A stretch of DNA of 64,000 nucleotides from contig NZ_JASCRR010000014.1 in assembly GCF_030010215.1 (NCBI RefSeq), positions 26,038 through 90,037 on the forward strand, written 5' to 3'. The first letter of the stretch is position 1; every line of letters starts with the position of its first letter. Positions 1 to 8,278 of this stretch are shown here, in pieces. The position numbers were made by a program, and so were the translations under genes. This DNA comes from Tianweitania sp. UT-5YL-CI-8 (GTDB lineage: Bacteria > Pseudomonadota > Alphaproteobacteria > Rhizobiales > Rhizobiaceae). The notes beneath the pieces were generated by a model, which saw nothing but the letters and a program-made list of their open reading frames with translations, was not told the DNA's origin and searched no databases.

Positions 1-1
1 G

Positions 2-532
2 GCCGATCCGGCGAGCATCAGCATTGGCGTCGATAGCCCACGCAACCTCTCCGGCATCATCGCGCGCGCCATCGGCGCCAGCACCGGAACCGAACTGACG
101 CTGGTCAGCTACAACAATATTCCGCAATCGGTGCAGGACGCCGTCGCCGGCGTTATACCCGTCATCGTGCAGTCGGAGTCGGTTGTTTCACCCTATCTCG
201 AAGATGGATCGCTCAAGGCCGTCGCCGTAGCAGGCGGCACGCGTTCTGCAGTGCTACCCGATGTTCCCACCATCGGTGAGACCGTCGCGGGAATCGATCT
301 AAAGGGCTGGTTCATGATGGTCGCACCCGACGGCGTGGACCCGGCCATCGCAGAGGAATTGAACGGCGCCATCCGCGAGGTGCTGCAGGACCCAGGTGTC
401 GTCGAGCTCGCTGACAATCTTGGTTTTGAACTGGTCGGCGATGTCGACGTGGCTGGCGCTGAGAACTTCCTCGGTCAGGAAATGCAGGTCTGGGCAAACA
501 TCACCACCCAGCTCGGCATCCAGCCCGAATAA
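2..532 (+). CDS. tctC: Tripartite tricarboxylate transporter substrate-binding protein TctC (5' end outside window)
   Basis: This is the C-terminal ~176 residues of a Bug/TctC-type periplasmic binding protein (family length about 320). The frame is open from the first bases of the window, so the gene begins upstream. Typical family features are the SVQDAVAG segment, a proline-bearing VLPDVPTIGE motif, GWFMMVAPDGV and a C-terminal helix ending in WANITTQLGI. Such proteins capture carboxylates in the periplasm and hand them to the TctA/TctB membrane pair, whose genes follow directly (23-bp gap to tctB). The ligand cannot be read from sequence; citrate-like and aromatic carboxylates are both known for the family. 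Confidence 0.88.
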   Translation, partial: ADPASISIGVDSPRNLSGIIARAIGASTGTELTLVSYNNIPQSVQDAVAGVIPVIVQSESVVSPYLEDGSLKAVAVAGGTRSAVLPDVPTIGETVAGIDLKGWFMMVAPDGVDPAIAEELNGAIREVLQDPGVVELADNLGFELVGDVDVAGAENFLGQEMQVWANITTQLGIQPE

Positions 533-555
533 GTTAGTGGGAAGAGGGCTGCAAG

Positions 556-1011
556 ATGCTTGACGCTATCAAAACGAGCTTGCGCGAGCGCATGGCTTCG
601 CTTGTCCTGCTGCTGGTTGGCGCCGTCCTCGTCTATCAGGGCTCGACCCTGACTATGGGGACGCTGGCCAGTTTCGGGCCAGGCCTGTTCCCCGCTATCG
701 TCGGCGCCGCCATGATGCTGGTGGCGCTGGCCCTCGTGACTTTTCCAGATATGCCCAAGCAGGAGGAGGACGAGGAACCTTTCGCCTGGCGGCAGATGCT
801 CTTTGTGTCCCTCGGCATGATCGCCTTTGCCTTGCTGGTGCGCCCCTTCGGGCTCGTGCCTGCTACAGTGGCTCTGGTCTGCCTTGCCTCTTGTGGGGAT
901 CGATCGAGCAGCCCTCTGGTTGCCGTGGCGCTCAGTGTCGGTCTTGCTGTCCTCGGTGTGCTGATCTTCATCTGGGGCCTCAACCTGCCCCTATCGATCG
1001 TGAGGTGGTGA
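556..1011 (+). CDS. tctB: Tripartite tricarboxylate transporter small membrane subunit TctB
   Basis: The protein has 151 residues and four hydrophobic segments (about residues 14-32, 39-60, 78-97 and 120-145), matching the small four-helix TctB subunit. An acidic loop (KQEEDEEP) separates helices 2 and 3. Its position between tctC and tctA, with a GAGGGCTGCAAG stretch upstream of the ATG and only one base before tctA, gives the standard tctCBA operon. TctB assists the large TctA subunit in ion-driven uptake of carboxylates. Sequence conservation is low in this family, so the call rests on size, topology and operon position. Confidence 0.85.
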   Translation: MLDAIKTSLRERMASLVLLLVGAVLVYQGSTLTMGTLASFGPGLFPAIVGAAMMLVALALVTFPDMPKQEEDEEPFAWRQMLFVSLGMIAFALLVRPFGLVPATVALVCLASCGDRSSSPLVAVALSVGLAVLGVLIFIWGLNLPLSIVRW

Positions 1012-1012
1012 A

Positions 1013-2527
1013 ATGGAAACCCTGGGACTGCTCGCCGGCGGGATCGGCAGTGCGCTTTCGCCGGACCTTTTCGGCCTTTGCCTCGTCGGGGTTCTGGTTG
1101 GTATGCTGGTGGGCGTGTTGCCCGGTATCGGCGCCATTGCAGCTATTTCCTTAGCGCTGCCGATAACCTTTCACCTTGATCCGACTGGCGCGCTCGTGAT
1201 GCTGGCAGGCATTTTTTATGGCACACAATATGGTGGCTCCACCGCATCCATCCTGCTCAACCTGCCGGGCACCGCGACCTCCGCTGTCACCTGTCTCGAC
1301 GGCTATCCGCTGGCCAAGCAGGGCCGAGCGGGCATGGCGCTGTTCATCACGACGATCTCGTCTTTCATCGGAGCGACGCTCGCCATCGTCGTCATGATGG
1401 TTTTGACGCCGGCTCTTGCCAGGCTGGCCATGAGCTTCAGTGCGGCTGAATACTTTGCCGTCATGCTGCTCGGCCTGATCGCCGCATCTGCGCTCAGCAC
1501 CGGCTCTGCCCTCAAGGGTTTTCTCATGGTCCTCGTGGGGCTGGCCCTGGGGATGATCGGCCTCGACGTGAACAGCGGACAGGCGCGGCTGACCTTTGGC
1601 GTGTTTCAGCTTCTCGATGGCATAAGCCTCGTGGCGCTGGCCATGGGCCTGTTCGGCGTGGCGGAAGTCTTTAACAGCATGGCCCATCCTGACGCGGATC
1701 GGCGCGCCTCTCGCGTGCGATTGCGGGACTTGATACCGACCCGGCAGGAGTTCCGGGCCTCGGTCAATCCAACGTTGCGCGGATCGGTCCTCGGAACCGT
1801 ACTTGGCTCGTTGCCCGGCATGGGCGCGGCAGTGACGTCATTCATGGCCTATGCGCTGGAACGCAAGATTTCCTCGACGCCAGAACGGTTCGGCAAGGGC
1901 GCCATCGAAGGCATTGCGGCGCCGGAAGCGGCCAACAATGCAACGGTGCAGGCGTCATTTATTCCGACCTTAAGTCTGGGTATACCAGGCGATCCGGTAA
2001 TGGCCATTATGCTGGGCGCCATGATGATCCACGGCATCGTGCCTGGACCACGGTTCATGGCCGAGAACGGACCAATGTTCTGGTCGCTGATCGGTAGTTT
2101 CTGGGTCGGAAACCTGCTCCTGCTGATCCTTAATATCCCTCTGGTGGGACTTTGGGTGAAGGTGCTGTCGGTGCCGCGCAAAGTACTCTATCCGGCCGTA
2201 CTGTTCTTTGTGTGTGTCGGAGTCTACACCACGCGCAGCAACGTGTTCGACATCTACCTGACGCTCGGCTTTGGCGTGATCGGTTATCTGATGAACCGGT
2301 TCCGCTTCCCCACGGCGCCGCTGTTGCTCGGCTTTGTCCTGGGGCCAATGATGGAAGAAAACCTCACACGCGCACTGGTGATCTCGCGAGGCGATCTCAT
2401 GGTCTTCTTCTACCGCCCGATCAGTGCCATGGTCATGATCTGCGCATTGGCGCTGCTGATCGTGACGCTGCTGGCGCCGGTCCGGACATGGTGGAAAGGC
2501 CGACGACCCGTTGAGGGCGCCGCGTAG
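1013..2527 (+). CDS. tctA: Tripartite tricarboxylate transporter large permease subunit TctA
   Basis: The protein has 504 residues and about 12 membrane segments, the usual TctA length. The two family hallmark motifs, one in each half, are visible: LPGIGAIAAIS near residue 40 and LPGMGAAVTSF near residue 267. YGGSTASILLNLPGT (residues ~70-84) is also typical. It forms the ion-coupled channel of the carboxylate importer with TctB and the periplasmic TctC encoded upstream. The ATG is one base after the tctB stop, so translation is coupled. The gene is convergent with the following LysR gene, with a single base between the stop codons and no visible terminator. Confidence 0.93.
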   Translation: METLGLLAGGIGSALSPDLFGLCLVGVLVGMLVGVLPGIGAIAAISLALPITFHLDPTGALVMLAGIFYGTQYGGSTASILLNLPGTATSAVTCLDGYPLAKQGRAGMALFITTISSFIGATLAIVVMMVLTPALARLAMSFSAAEYFAVMLLGLIAASALSTGSALKGFLMVLVGLALGMIGLDVNSGQARLTFGVFQLLDGISLVALAMGLFGVAEVFNSMAHPDADRRASRVRLRDLIPTRQEFRASVNPTLRGSVLGTVLGSLPGMGAAVTSFMAYALERKISSTPERFGKGAIEGIAAPEAANNATVQASFIPTLSLGIPGDPVMAIMLGAMMIHGIVPGPRFMAENGPMFWSLIGSFWVGNLLLLILNIPLVGLWVKVLSVPRKVLYPAVLFFVCVGVYTTRSNVFDIYLTLGFGVIGYLMNRFRFPTAPLLLGFVLGPMMEENLTRALVISRGDLMVFFYRPISAMVMICALALLIVTLLAPVRTWWKGRRPVEGAA

Positions 2528-2528
2528 T

Positions 2529-3458
2529 TCAGTTGGTCTCAACGTCGGGCACTTCGTAGTCAGGTCCCAAGGCTTTTGCCAGTTCCACAAAGCGCGTGCC
2601 CAACGCGTTCATCGTGCGGCTTTGCAGGCGATGCAGGCCGAACACCCGGTCGGCCAGTTTTTCCTTGAGCGGGATCGCAACCAGCGTGCCGTCAGCCAGG
2701 TCAGGGCCCACAATCTGGTCGGATAATACGGTAACGCAGTCCGAGCGGCGCACGATTTCCTTGAGCACGCTGAAGGGCAATGCTTCCACGACATTGGTAG
2801 GAAACGGCTCACCATGGGTGGTGAACAGGGCCTCGATCTGCTTACGAAATGCACCGCCGGGATGTGGCAAGACCCAGGTCAGCTCGGAGATGTCCCTGAT
2901 CGACAGGATTTTCTGGCTCGCCAGCGGATGACGAGCGCGCACGACCGCAACGGCCCTGGCGTGGAACAACGGCGTGGCTTCGACTTCCTCTAGACGCGGG
3001 CTTAGCCCGATATTGCTGATCACCAGGTCGACCTCGTGGCTGATCAGCCGCGTGAGGAGGTTCTCGTCAGTGTCCTCGATCACCCGCATGTTGACGTTGG
3101 AAAACTCGGCGGTCAGCCGCGCGATGACCTCGGGGATAATGCTGAGCGTCGTCAGCGGCGTGCCGCCAACGGTGAGCGGGCCAAGCACGCCCTGATCGAA
3201 CAGCCTGACTTCTTGTTGGGCAGTCTTGAGAACCGTTTCCACACTTTGGGCATGCCGGATCAGTAATTCGCCAGCAGCAGTAAGTGTGGTCCCAAGCCGG
3301 CCGCGTGTGACAAGCTGGCTGCCCACCACGTCCTCGAGCCGAGCGATGGCCACTGACAAAGCCGGCTGTGAAATCTGCAGCAGATCTGCCGCTTTGACGA
3401 ACGAGCCACTGCGAGCAATAGCCAGCAGATACCGGAGCTGCCTTGGTTCAAGATCCAT
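2529..3458 (-). CDS. LysR-family transcriptional regulator
   Basis: A 309-residue LysR-type protein. The N-terminal winged helix-turn-helix is clear (LRYLLAIARSGSFVKAADLL, then ISQPALSVAIARLED), followed by the periplasmic-binding-like effector domain (PLTVGGTPL from about residue 90). The ATG at 3458 (MDLEPRQL) is chosen because family members begin about three residues before this motif; a GTG at 3488 would add ten unconserved residues. It is convergent with tctA, so it is a plausible but unproven regulator of the tct operon. The effector is unknown. Confidence 0.88.
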   Translation of the reverse strand: MDLEPRQLRYLLAIARSGSFVKAADLLQISQPALSVAIARLEDVVGSQLVTRGRLGTTLTAAGELLIRHAQSVETVLKTAQQEVRLFDQGVLGPLTVGGTPLTTLSIIPEVIARLTAEFSNVNMRVIEDTDENLLTRLISHEVDLVISNIGLSPRLEEVEATPLFHARAVAVVRARHPLASQKILSIRDISELTWVLPHPGGAFRKQIEALFTTHGEPFPTNVVEALPFSVLKEIVRRSDCVTVLSDQIVGPDLADGTLVAIPLKEKLADRVFGLHRLQSRTMNALGTRFVELAKALGPDYEVPDVETN

Positions 3459-3788
3459 TAAAACCCGCCTGAGATTTACAATTCGCACATGGGCGCTGAA
3501 GAGTACTTAACTCGGTCAATATCAGCGTTGTGAACGTGGCGCAGGGAAAACATCTACGCCTGCAACAGAGCCCAGAGGTCGCGGCTCCAATTTCCGCCTA
3601 TGTAGCTATGATTGGTCCAGGCTTCGGATACAGCGGACAGACCGCTCTCGACCTGCCGCTGCCAAAACTTGCCAGTCCGTTATCGACCCCATTTCGGCCG
3701 TTAGCAGTCGACTTCCGTTACTCCGAAAGCAGACCTTTGGAGATGAGCACTCGTCAATCTTCCAAGCCGCAAACCGTGCACATCCACG
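3459..3788. other. Intergenic stretch without recognised gene
   Basis: This 330-bp stretch separates the upstream end of one LysR gene from the 3' end of the next. An 88-codon frame at 3530-3796 on the plus strand has no recognisable similarity, no good ribosome binding site and overlaps the end of the neighbouring gene, so it is not called. The promoter of the first LysR gene should lie here. No repeat or clear terminator was seen. Confidence 0.5.
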
Positions 3789-4676
3789 CTAGCTAGCGAA
3801 CAGATTATCGGCCATGAAATCTACGAAAACGCGAATTTTCGGCGATAAATAACGGCTGGTCGGCCACAGCATCCGGAAAACTCCGGCCTCTGCGGTGACC
3901 TCTTCGAGGATCGGCAAAAGCCTTCCGTCTATTATGTGTTGGGCGACCGCAAAATCGGGCAGACAGGTTATGCCGAAGCCACCCTCAGCCAGATAGATCA
4001 GCGGCTCTAGGGTGCTTGCGACCGTCGTTGCCGGCAAAGCTATGCGCAGCGCTTTGCCATCCCGCGCCAAGGGCCAAGGTTCGAGTTTGCCCGAATTGGC
4101 GAACCGGTGATGCATGCAGCGATGCAGCGTCAGCTCTTCAGGCGTTTTCGGCATCCCCTCCTTTGCAATATAGCCCGGCGAAGCGACGATCCTGTGGCGA
4201 AACGCACCGAGCCGTCGGCTCATCAGGCGAGTGTCGCGCACCTCCCCAGTGCGAACCACGGCGTCAAAACCCTCTTCGATCACATCGACCAGGCGATCGG
4301 TAAAATCGAGATCCAGAGTGATTTCGGGATAGGCCCGCATAAATGCCGATATCGATGGCATCAGCAGCATGCCGGTGAGCGGAAAACTCACGCGCAGCAC
4401 ACCGCTCGGCACAGCGCTCGATCTCGAAAGTTGGGCCTGCGCCGCTTCCAGGTCTGCAATAATGCGACGACAGCTATCAAGGAAGAAGCTGCCTTCCTCC
4501 GTCAGGGTCATGCTGCGTGTCGAGCGGTGAAACAGGCGCACGCCCATCTCCTGTTCGAGGCGGGCTATAGCCTTGCCTACAGCGGAGCTGGAAAGGCCCA
4601 GTCGATGCGATGCAGCGACAAAGCTACCGCCTTCCGCAGTGTTCACGAAGATCTCCAGGGCGCCGAGCTTGTCCAC
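3789..4676 (-). CDS. LysR-family transcriptional regulator (CrgA/DsdC-like subgroup)
   Basis: A 295-residue LysR regulator. The N-terminus is of the subgroup beginning DKLGALEIFVNTAEGGSF, followed by GLSSSAVGKAIARLEQEMG and LFHRSTRSMTLTEEG, then the ligand-binding domain (GVLRVSFP near residue 93, PDFAVAQHIIDG near 245). The GTG at 4676 is preferred because AAGGAG lies four bases upstream; a longer frame to 4790 lacks such a site and adds unconserved residues. It is divergent from the truncated monooxygenase-like gene at 4802, its likely former target. The ISKra4 insertion destroyed that target, so this regulator may be orphaned. Confidence 0.9.
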   Translation of the reverse strand: MDKLGALEIFVNTAEGGSFVAASHRLGLSSSAVGKAIARLEQEMGVRLFHRSTRSMTLTEEGSFFLDSCRRIIADLEAAQAQLSRSSAVPSGVLRVSFPLTGMLLMPSISAFMRAYPEITLDLDFTDRLVDVIEEGFDAVVRTGEVRDTRLMSRRLGAFRHRIVASPGYIAKEGMPKTPEELTLHRCMHHRFANSGKLEPWPLARDGKALRIALPATTVASTLEPLIYLAEGGFGITCLPDFAVAQHIIDGRLLPILEEVTAEAGVFRMLWPTSRYLSPKIRVFVDFMADNLFAS

Positions 4677-4686
4677 AGTGCTCCTT

Positions 4687-4696
4687 ATTCCGGAAT
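4687..4696. promoter_or_regulatory. Palindrome ATTCCGGAAT in the LysR divergent control region
   Basis: A perfect 10-bp palindrome lies in the 125-bp space between the divergent lysR gene (start 4676) and the truncated gene starting at 4802. LysR proteins usually bind interrupted palindromes in such regions, so it is a candidate autoregulatory site. A palindrome this short could arise by chance. Confidence 0.3.
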
Positions 4697-4801
4697 TTAT
4701 TTCCGTTCTTATCAGAATAGAGGACCGTTTATCGCTTGTAACGCGGTCGATATCCAGAGCGGCACGGCGACAGCACGCCGATTTCACCAAGAGGATTTGT
4801 T

Positions 4802-4927
4802 ATGACCAGCGCTCTCGCAGGCTTTGCCGTCACGCCGCAGCCGACGACGTTCATCGTCAACGTCATTCACGCCCATCCCGGCAAGCAGGACGAAGCCTTC
4901 CAGCTGATCCAGGAGGTGGTCCACTAG
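4802..4927 (+). pseudogene. 5' fragment of an antibiotic-biosynthesis-monooxygenase (ABM) domain gene, cut by ISKra4 element
   Basis: The ATG at 4802 opens a frame of 41 codons. From about residue 17 it reads like the first beta strand and helix of an ABM/quinol-monooxygenase ferredoxin-like domain (TTFIVNVIHAHPGKQDEAFQ, then LIQEVV). It stops at a TAG that coincides with the left end of the ISKra4-type element. The expected remaining ~60-70 residues are not found on the other side of the element, where an unrelated gene resumes. The fragment is divergent from the LysR gene at 3789-4676, the usual arrangement for a LysR-controlled target. Confidence 0.6.
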
Positions 4928-4950
4928 AGACCGGTAATTTTTCTGGGGTC
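4927..4950. repeat. Left terminal inverted repeat of ISKra4-type element
   Basis: Twenty-four bases beginning GAGACCGGTAATTTTTC match the reverse complement of 6466-6489 with a single mismatch. This defines the left end of the element. The transposase stop codon overlaps the inner end of the repeat. Confidence 0.9.
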
Positions 4951-6406
4951 AGGCGGCACGCAGAAGAGGCGGTTTTGGCATGAATATTGGCGGCACGCTG
5001 GGCTCTGGCTGTCGGAACGGTGCACGCAATCGATCGCGAAGCTCGCCGTTCAGATCTGCCGTCCGGACCTGCATGAGCATGTGAGCGCCGTGGAGCGACC
5101 ATCGCATTTGCTGTTTCTTGACCATCCGCTTGCCGACGAGTGAATTCACCGCTGACTCAGCCAGGGTCGTTGCGACGCGAAGGCCGGCTCGGTAGCGCTT
5201 GCCATAGTTGACGATCGCGCCGCGGTTCGACCTGACATAGGTCAGGAGCTGCGAGCCGAGGCTGTGAAGACGGGCGATGGAGAACTCGCCATCCCCTTGC
5301 GAAGCCTTCAGTCTCGCCAGAAGTTGCTCCAGGTCGCGGATCGCGCGATCAACCCGCCCATGCCACAGACGCCACTTCACCGCTCTGATGTCCCGGTCTA
5401 TGGTGGGAAGCGCTTCGGAGAGACCGGATCGGGATCGAACGACGTGACCGGCAATCTGCTGCATCGGCTGGATCTTCATGGCGATGTGGAACCAGTCGAT
5501 GATGTGGACTGTCGGCTTCGGCATGGCGCGGGGCAGCCGCTTCAGGATTTCGGCGCCGTCCGAAATCACCGTCACATCGCCAAAGCCGCGGTATCCGACT
5601 TCCCGGAGGGAGTGGAGAGCGCGATCGCGGATTGCATGCTGGGCGGTGCTGCCGGTGACAAAATAGCGACCGCCGCCGTCGCCCCGCCCGCCGCGGCCAC
5701 ATCTGGCTATGACAAGCTCGAAGTTTCGCACTGAATTGGGCTCTGCGCTGCGAACATGAGCCGTATCGATGCTGATGACGAATTCCTTGCGGCGATCCCC
5801 GGGAAGCTGCATTTCGAGCTGGTGCCGGTCATCCGCTTGAGCTCTCGCCCTCCATGTTTCCCGCACGATCTGTTCGTCGAGCCGCTCGCCGACCCTGATG
5901 GTCCGCTTGCGCACGGTCGCGTACGTCTCGGTCGGTTCAATGGGTAGGAACTCGCCCAGCACCTTGGCCGCCTGCCGATATGGCATCATGCTTCCCAGCC
6001 GCGCCGTCAACTCCATCAGCTCAGGCGTCGCTCGATCGGGGCAGATCTCGTTCAGTGGTGCGAAGGCGCTGTCCATGCCCGGGTAACAATCCTGGCACAG
6101 CATCCAGCGAGGATTGCGGACCTTCACCGTGCCGAAGACCGTTCGGATCCGGCGTGATGTGTAATCCTTGACCGGCCGAAACCTGTGGCAGTCCGGGCAG
6201 ACACGACGGAAGAGGGAGTAGGTCTCCGCCTCATGAGCCACGACAGCCCTCTGCAGCGTAGCCATGATCTTCTTCCCGTCAGCAAGGGACAGTCCGATAT
6301 CGCCGTCGAACAGGCTCTCCCAGCTCTTGTCGATACGAACCGCCTTCCGGCACACGTCACCGAACTCGTTCTTCCCCTCGATCGTGATCGTCCATTCCAC
6401 CGCCAT
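4949..6406 (-). CDS. ISKra4-family transposase
   Basis: About 485 residues from the ATG at 6406 (MAVEWTI), which has GGAG nine bases upstream; the frame is open to 6424. An N-terminal zinc-binding region carries CPDC (~residue 70) and CQDC (~105) around VFGTVKVRNPRW. The C-terminal part has the family pattern QQMRWSLHGAHMLMQVRT and LNGELRD. VISDGAEIL and HIIDWFHIAMK probably carry catalytic acidic residues of the RNase H-like core. It appears intact, so the element may still be active. The assignment to ISKra4 is from recognition of these motifs, not from a database search. Confidence 0.82.
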   Translation of the reverse strand: MAVEWTITIEGKNEFGDVCRKAVRIDKSWESLFDGDIGLSLADGKKIMATLQRAVVAHEAETYSLFRRVCPDCHRFRPVKDYTSRRIRTVFGTVKVRNPRWMLCQDCYPGMDSAFAPLNEICPDRATPELMELTARLGSMMPYRQAAKVLGEFLPIEPTETYATVRKRTIRVGERLDEQIVRETWRARAQADDRHQLEMQLPGDRRKEFVISIDTAHVRSAEPNSVRNFELVIARCGRGGRGDGGGRYFVTGSTAQHAIRDRALHSLREVGYRGFGDVTVISDGAEILKRLPRAMPKPTVHIIDWFHIAMKIQPMQQIAGHVVRSRSGLSEALPTIDRDIRAVKWRLWHGRVDRAIRDLEQLLARLKASQGDGEFSIARLHSLGSQLLTYVRSNRGAIVNYGKRYRAGLRVATTLAESAVNSLVGKRMVKKQQMRWSLHGAHMLMQVRTADLNGELRDRLRAPFRQPEPSVPPIFMPKPPLLRAA

Positions 6407-6465
6407 CGCTTTGTCTCCGAACAAAGCGACGCTGATGGACCACGCCAGCCTAACAACCCGTATTC

Positions 6466-6489
6466 GACCCCAGAGAAATTACCGGTCTC
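6466..6489. repeat. Right terminal inverted repeat of ISKra4-type element
   Basis: Twenty-four bases ending ATTACCGGTCTC are the reverse complement of the left end at 4927-4950 except for one base. The repeat lies just upstream of the transposase start, as expected for the promoter-proximal end. Confidence 0.9.
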
Positions 6490-6490
6490 G

Positions 6491-7078
6491 CTGATCGGTG
6501 CGCTCTGCACACTCTGCATCATCCAGGCGGCGGTGACCGTGATCCTCATCCCATATTCTGTCGACGAGGTGCTGGCGAGCATTCAGTACCTGTGGCGCGC
6601 GAAGAAGGCGGGCGAGCCGTTCTGGCGTACGTTCTGGATGGGTGGGCCGGCACTTTCGGAGAACCAGACGCCGGAAGCCGACCTCGATCGTTCGGCCTGG
6701 GAATCCCTGAAGGACTTCGTGCTCGGTGGCGTGACCTTTCCTTGGACCCTTGTCGCCAGCGCACTACTCGGCGCCGTCCTCATGGCCACGCCGCTGATCG
6801 TCGGCACCGATGCGCCGCTCTATTTCAGCGACCACATCGTCGGCTGCCTCGTCATAATGATCGCAGTCACCGCCATGGCCGAAATCGTACGCGCCGTGCG
6901 TTTTCTCAACGTCGCGCTCGGCGCCTGGATCGCGGTATCGCCATTCCTGCTGGACGGTGGGTCGGGCGTCGCGACGACGGCCAACGGTGCTATCGGGCTG
7001 GTTCTGATCGGTCTCAGCCTGCCCCGTGGCGCGCGCAGCGACCAGCATTATGGCGGATGGGACCGGGCGATCGTCTGA
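6491..7078 (+). pseudogene. 3' part of a VKOR-SPW membrane protein gene, 5' end removed at the IS junction
   Basis: The frame emerges from the right end of the ISKra4 element without a start codon of its own. It begins with the redox motif of a vitamin K epoxide reductase domain (ALCTLCIIQAAV, a CxxC at a helix start), then a linker (GEPFWRTFWMGG). A four-helix SPW-repeat domain follows, including GAWIAVSPFLLDGG and ending GARSDQHYGGWD. Complete proteins of this type begin with more VKOR helices, which are missing, so about half of the VKOR domain is gone. VKOR domains reoxidise periplasmic thiols; the role of SPW domains is unknown. Confidence 0.7.
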
Positions 7079-7131
7079 CAATCCAGAGACGACCTAGCCG
7101 GAATGGAGCGACGGCAAAGAGGAGAACAACT

Positions 7132-7367
7132 ATGGCCAGATGCGATCAGTGCGGCAACGACTATGACAAGTCCTTTCTGGTGTACCTGGGAGAAGAAACC
7201 TACACCTTCGACAGCTTCGAGTAGGCGATCCAGAAGCTGGCTCCCATCTGCCCATATTGCGATGTCCGTATCATCGGGCACGCGTCGAGCAGGGCGACGT
7301 GATCTATTGCTGCGCACATTGCGCCGAGCAAGAAGGCGCCAATTCACTTGCCGATCGGGCTATGTGA
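7132..7367 (+). pseudogene. Small cysteine-rich (zinc-ribbon type) protein gene with stop codon and frameshift
   Basis: A good ribosome binding site (GAGGAGAAC) precedes the ATG. The reading is MARCDQCGNDYDKSFLV, YTFDSFE, then an in-frame TAG at 7222-7224, then AIQKLAPICPYCDVRIIGH. A one-base deletion follows (GGC reduced to GC), after which VEQGDVIYCCAHCAEQEG continues in another frame to a TGA at 7365-7367. Joined, the pieces give a ~77-residue protein of a recognisable small proteobacterial family with CxxC pairs (CDQC, CPYC, CAHC). The TAG replaces what is normally a cysteine codon after SFE. Two separate lesions make inactivation likely. Confidence 0.65.
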
Positions 7368-7387
7368 GGCGTGTCCCAGATGGGCAG

Positions 7388-7675
7388 TCAATCCTCGGCC
7401 GGCTTTCCGAACGCTTGACGGAGTTCGTCCTTTGCGTCTTCCAGCACCTTTCTGCGGTGTGCCGGAAGGTTCTCGCCGGCGCGATTGATGTAGAAGGTCA
7501 GCATCGACATGGCGGAGCGGAGAGGCTCCGCCTTGCGCCTCGTGCTTTTCTCGGCCGAACGCTTCAGGGATGCGGCAATTTCCTTCGGATCGTCTTTCTC
7601 GAAGACGTGATCCTCCAGGTCGAGCGCGTCGCTGTGTTCGGTCACCTCGGCAGACCATTTTTCCTTCTTGGCCAT
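7388..7675 (-). CDS. DUF3175 domain-containing protein
   Basis: A 95-residue charged protein matching the DUF3175 pattern: KWSAEVTEHSDALDLEDHVF at the N-terminus, DPKEIAASLKRSAE, then RSAMSMLTFYINRAGENLP and a basic C-terminal helix (RRKVLEDAKDELRQAFGK). The family is common in rhizobia, often near stress-response genes. Its function is unknown. It is transcribed away from the broken cysteine-rich gene and lies 39 bp downstream of the proline-rich gene in the same orientation. Confidence 0.8.
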   Translation of the reverse strand: MAKKEKWSAEVTEHSDALDLEDHVFEKDDPKEIAASLKRSAEKSTRRKAEPLRSAMSMLTFYINRAGENLPAHRRKVLEDAKDELRQAFGKPAED

Positions 7676-7714
7676 GAAACCTCTCCCGTTCTGCGACCGA
7701 TCTAGTCCCGAAGG

Positions 7715-8278
7715 CTAATCCGGCGGTTGCTCCGGCACAGTGCCCGGCGGAATCACCGGTGTGGTTCCCGTGTCGGGAGCGGGCTCCTCGATTTCGTCAT
7801 CACCGGTCTTGGGCGGGATCAGTACGCCGTTGCACTCTTCCAACGTCGGTCGAGAGCCATTGCCTGCCTGGTCATGCTGTCCTTTCGCACTATTACGATC
7901 GGCGTCTTCGCTCGGGTCCCCAGGTTTGACCTGACAGCGATTGTTCTGGTCGATGCTGCCATTACCATCTGATGTTTGAGCGGCGGCGGAGCCGACGACT
8001 CCCGCCCAACACAGCAGTGATACTGCAGCCAGAGCAAGTATCCGCGAGGCCGATGGCGCGGGGAAGCTGGGCTCGGAAGGTATTTCAGGCGGCGTTTCGG
8101 GTGGGATCTGGATCGGTTCCTTGTCTGGCGAGGGGATTGGATCCGGTGTTGGTGGTGGAACGCCCGGTGGCTCATTGGGTTGTGGAGTTTCAGACGGAGT
8201 AGGAGGACTGGCCGGTTCCGGATTGGGGTTGTCCGGTGTCGGCTGTGGATTGTTTGGGTCAGGCGTGGGACTGTTCAT
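7715..8278 (-). CDS. Proline-rich protein with an internal signal-peptide-like segment (possible gene fusion)
   Basis: 187 residues in three distinct parts. Residues 1-75 are almost entirely Pro/Pro-Glu/Pro-Thr repeats (PTPDPN, PNPEPASPPTP, IPPETPPEIP). Residues ~77-101 form a hydrophobic segment (RILALAAVSLLCWAGVVGSA ending in AAAQ) that looks exactly like a secretion signal with an AxA cleavage site. The remainder is a polar, acidic tail (NRCQVKPGDPSEDADRNS) ending in another Pro-rich stretch. A signal peptide in the middle of a protein suggests that a cytosolic proline-rich gene was fused to a secreted-protein gene, or that translation of the secreted part starts internally. No known function. 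Confidence 0.55.
   Translation of the reverse strand: MNSPTPDPNNPQPTPDNPNPEPASPPTPSETPQPNEPPGVPPPTPDPIPSPDKEPIQIPPETPPEIPSEPSFPAPSASRILALAAVSLLCWAGVVGSAAAQTSDGNGSIDQNNRCQVKPGDPSEDADRNSAKGQHDQAGNGSRPTLEECNGVLIPPKTGDDEIEEPAPDTGTTPVIPPGTVPEQPPD

Larger units (their letters stand above)
4927..6489 (-). mobile_element. ISKra4-family insertion sequence, 1563 bp
   Basis: The element is bounded by 24-bp terminal inverted repeats with 23/24 identity and carries one transposase gene on the minus strand. The flanks (...GGTCCACTA on the left, GCTGATCGG... on the right) show no target-site duplication. Each side is a different truncated gene: an ABM-type monooxygenase on the left and a VKOR/SPW protein on the right. 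This suggests that the element mediated an adjacent deletion, or that two copies recombined, rather than a simple insertion. Confidence 0.88.

Noticed and set aside
3530..3796. 88-codon frame between the two LysR genes
   Set aside because: No recognisable similarity, no ribosome binding site, overlaps the end of the next gene; high-GC DNA yields such frames by chance.
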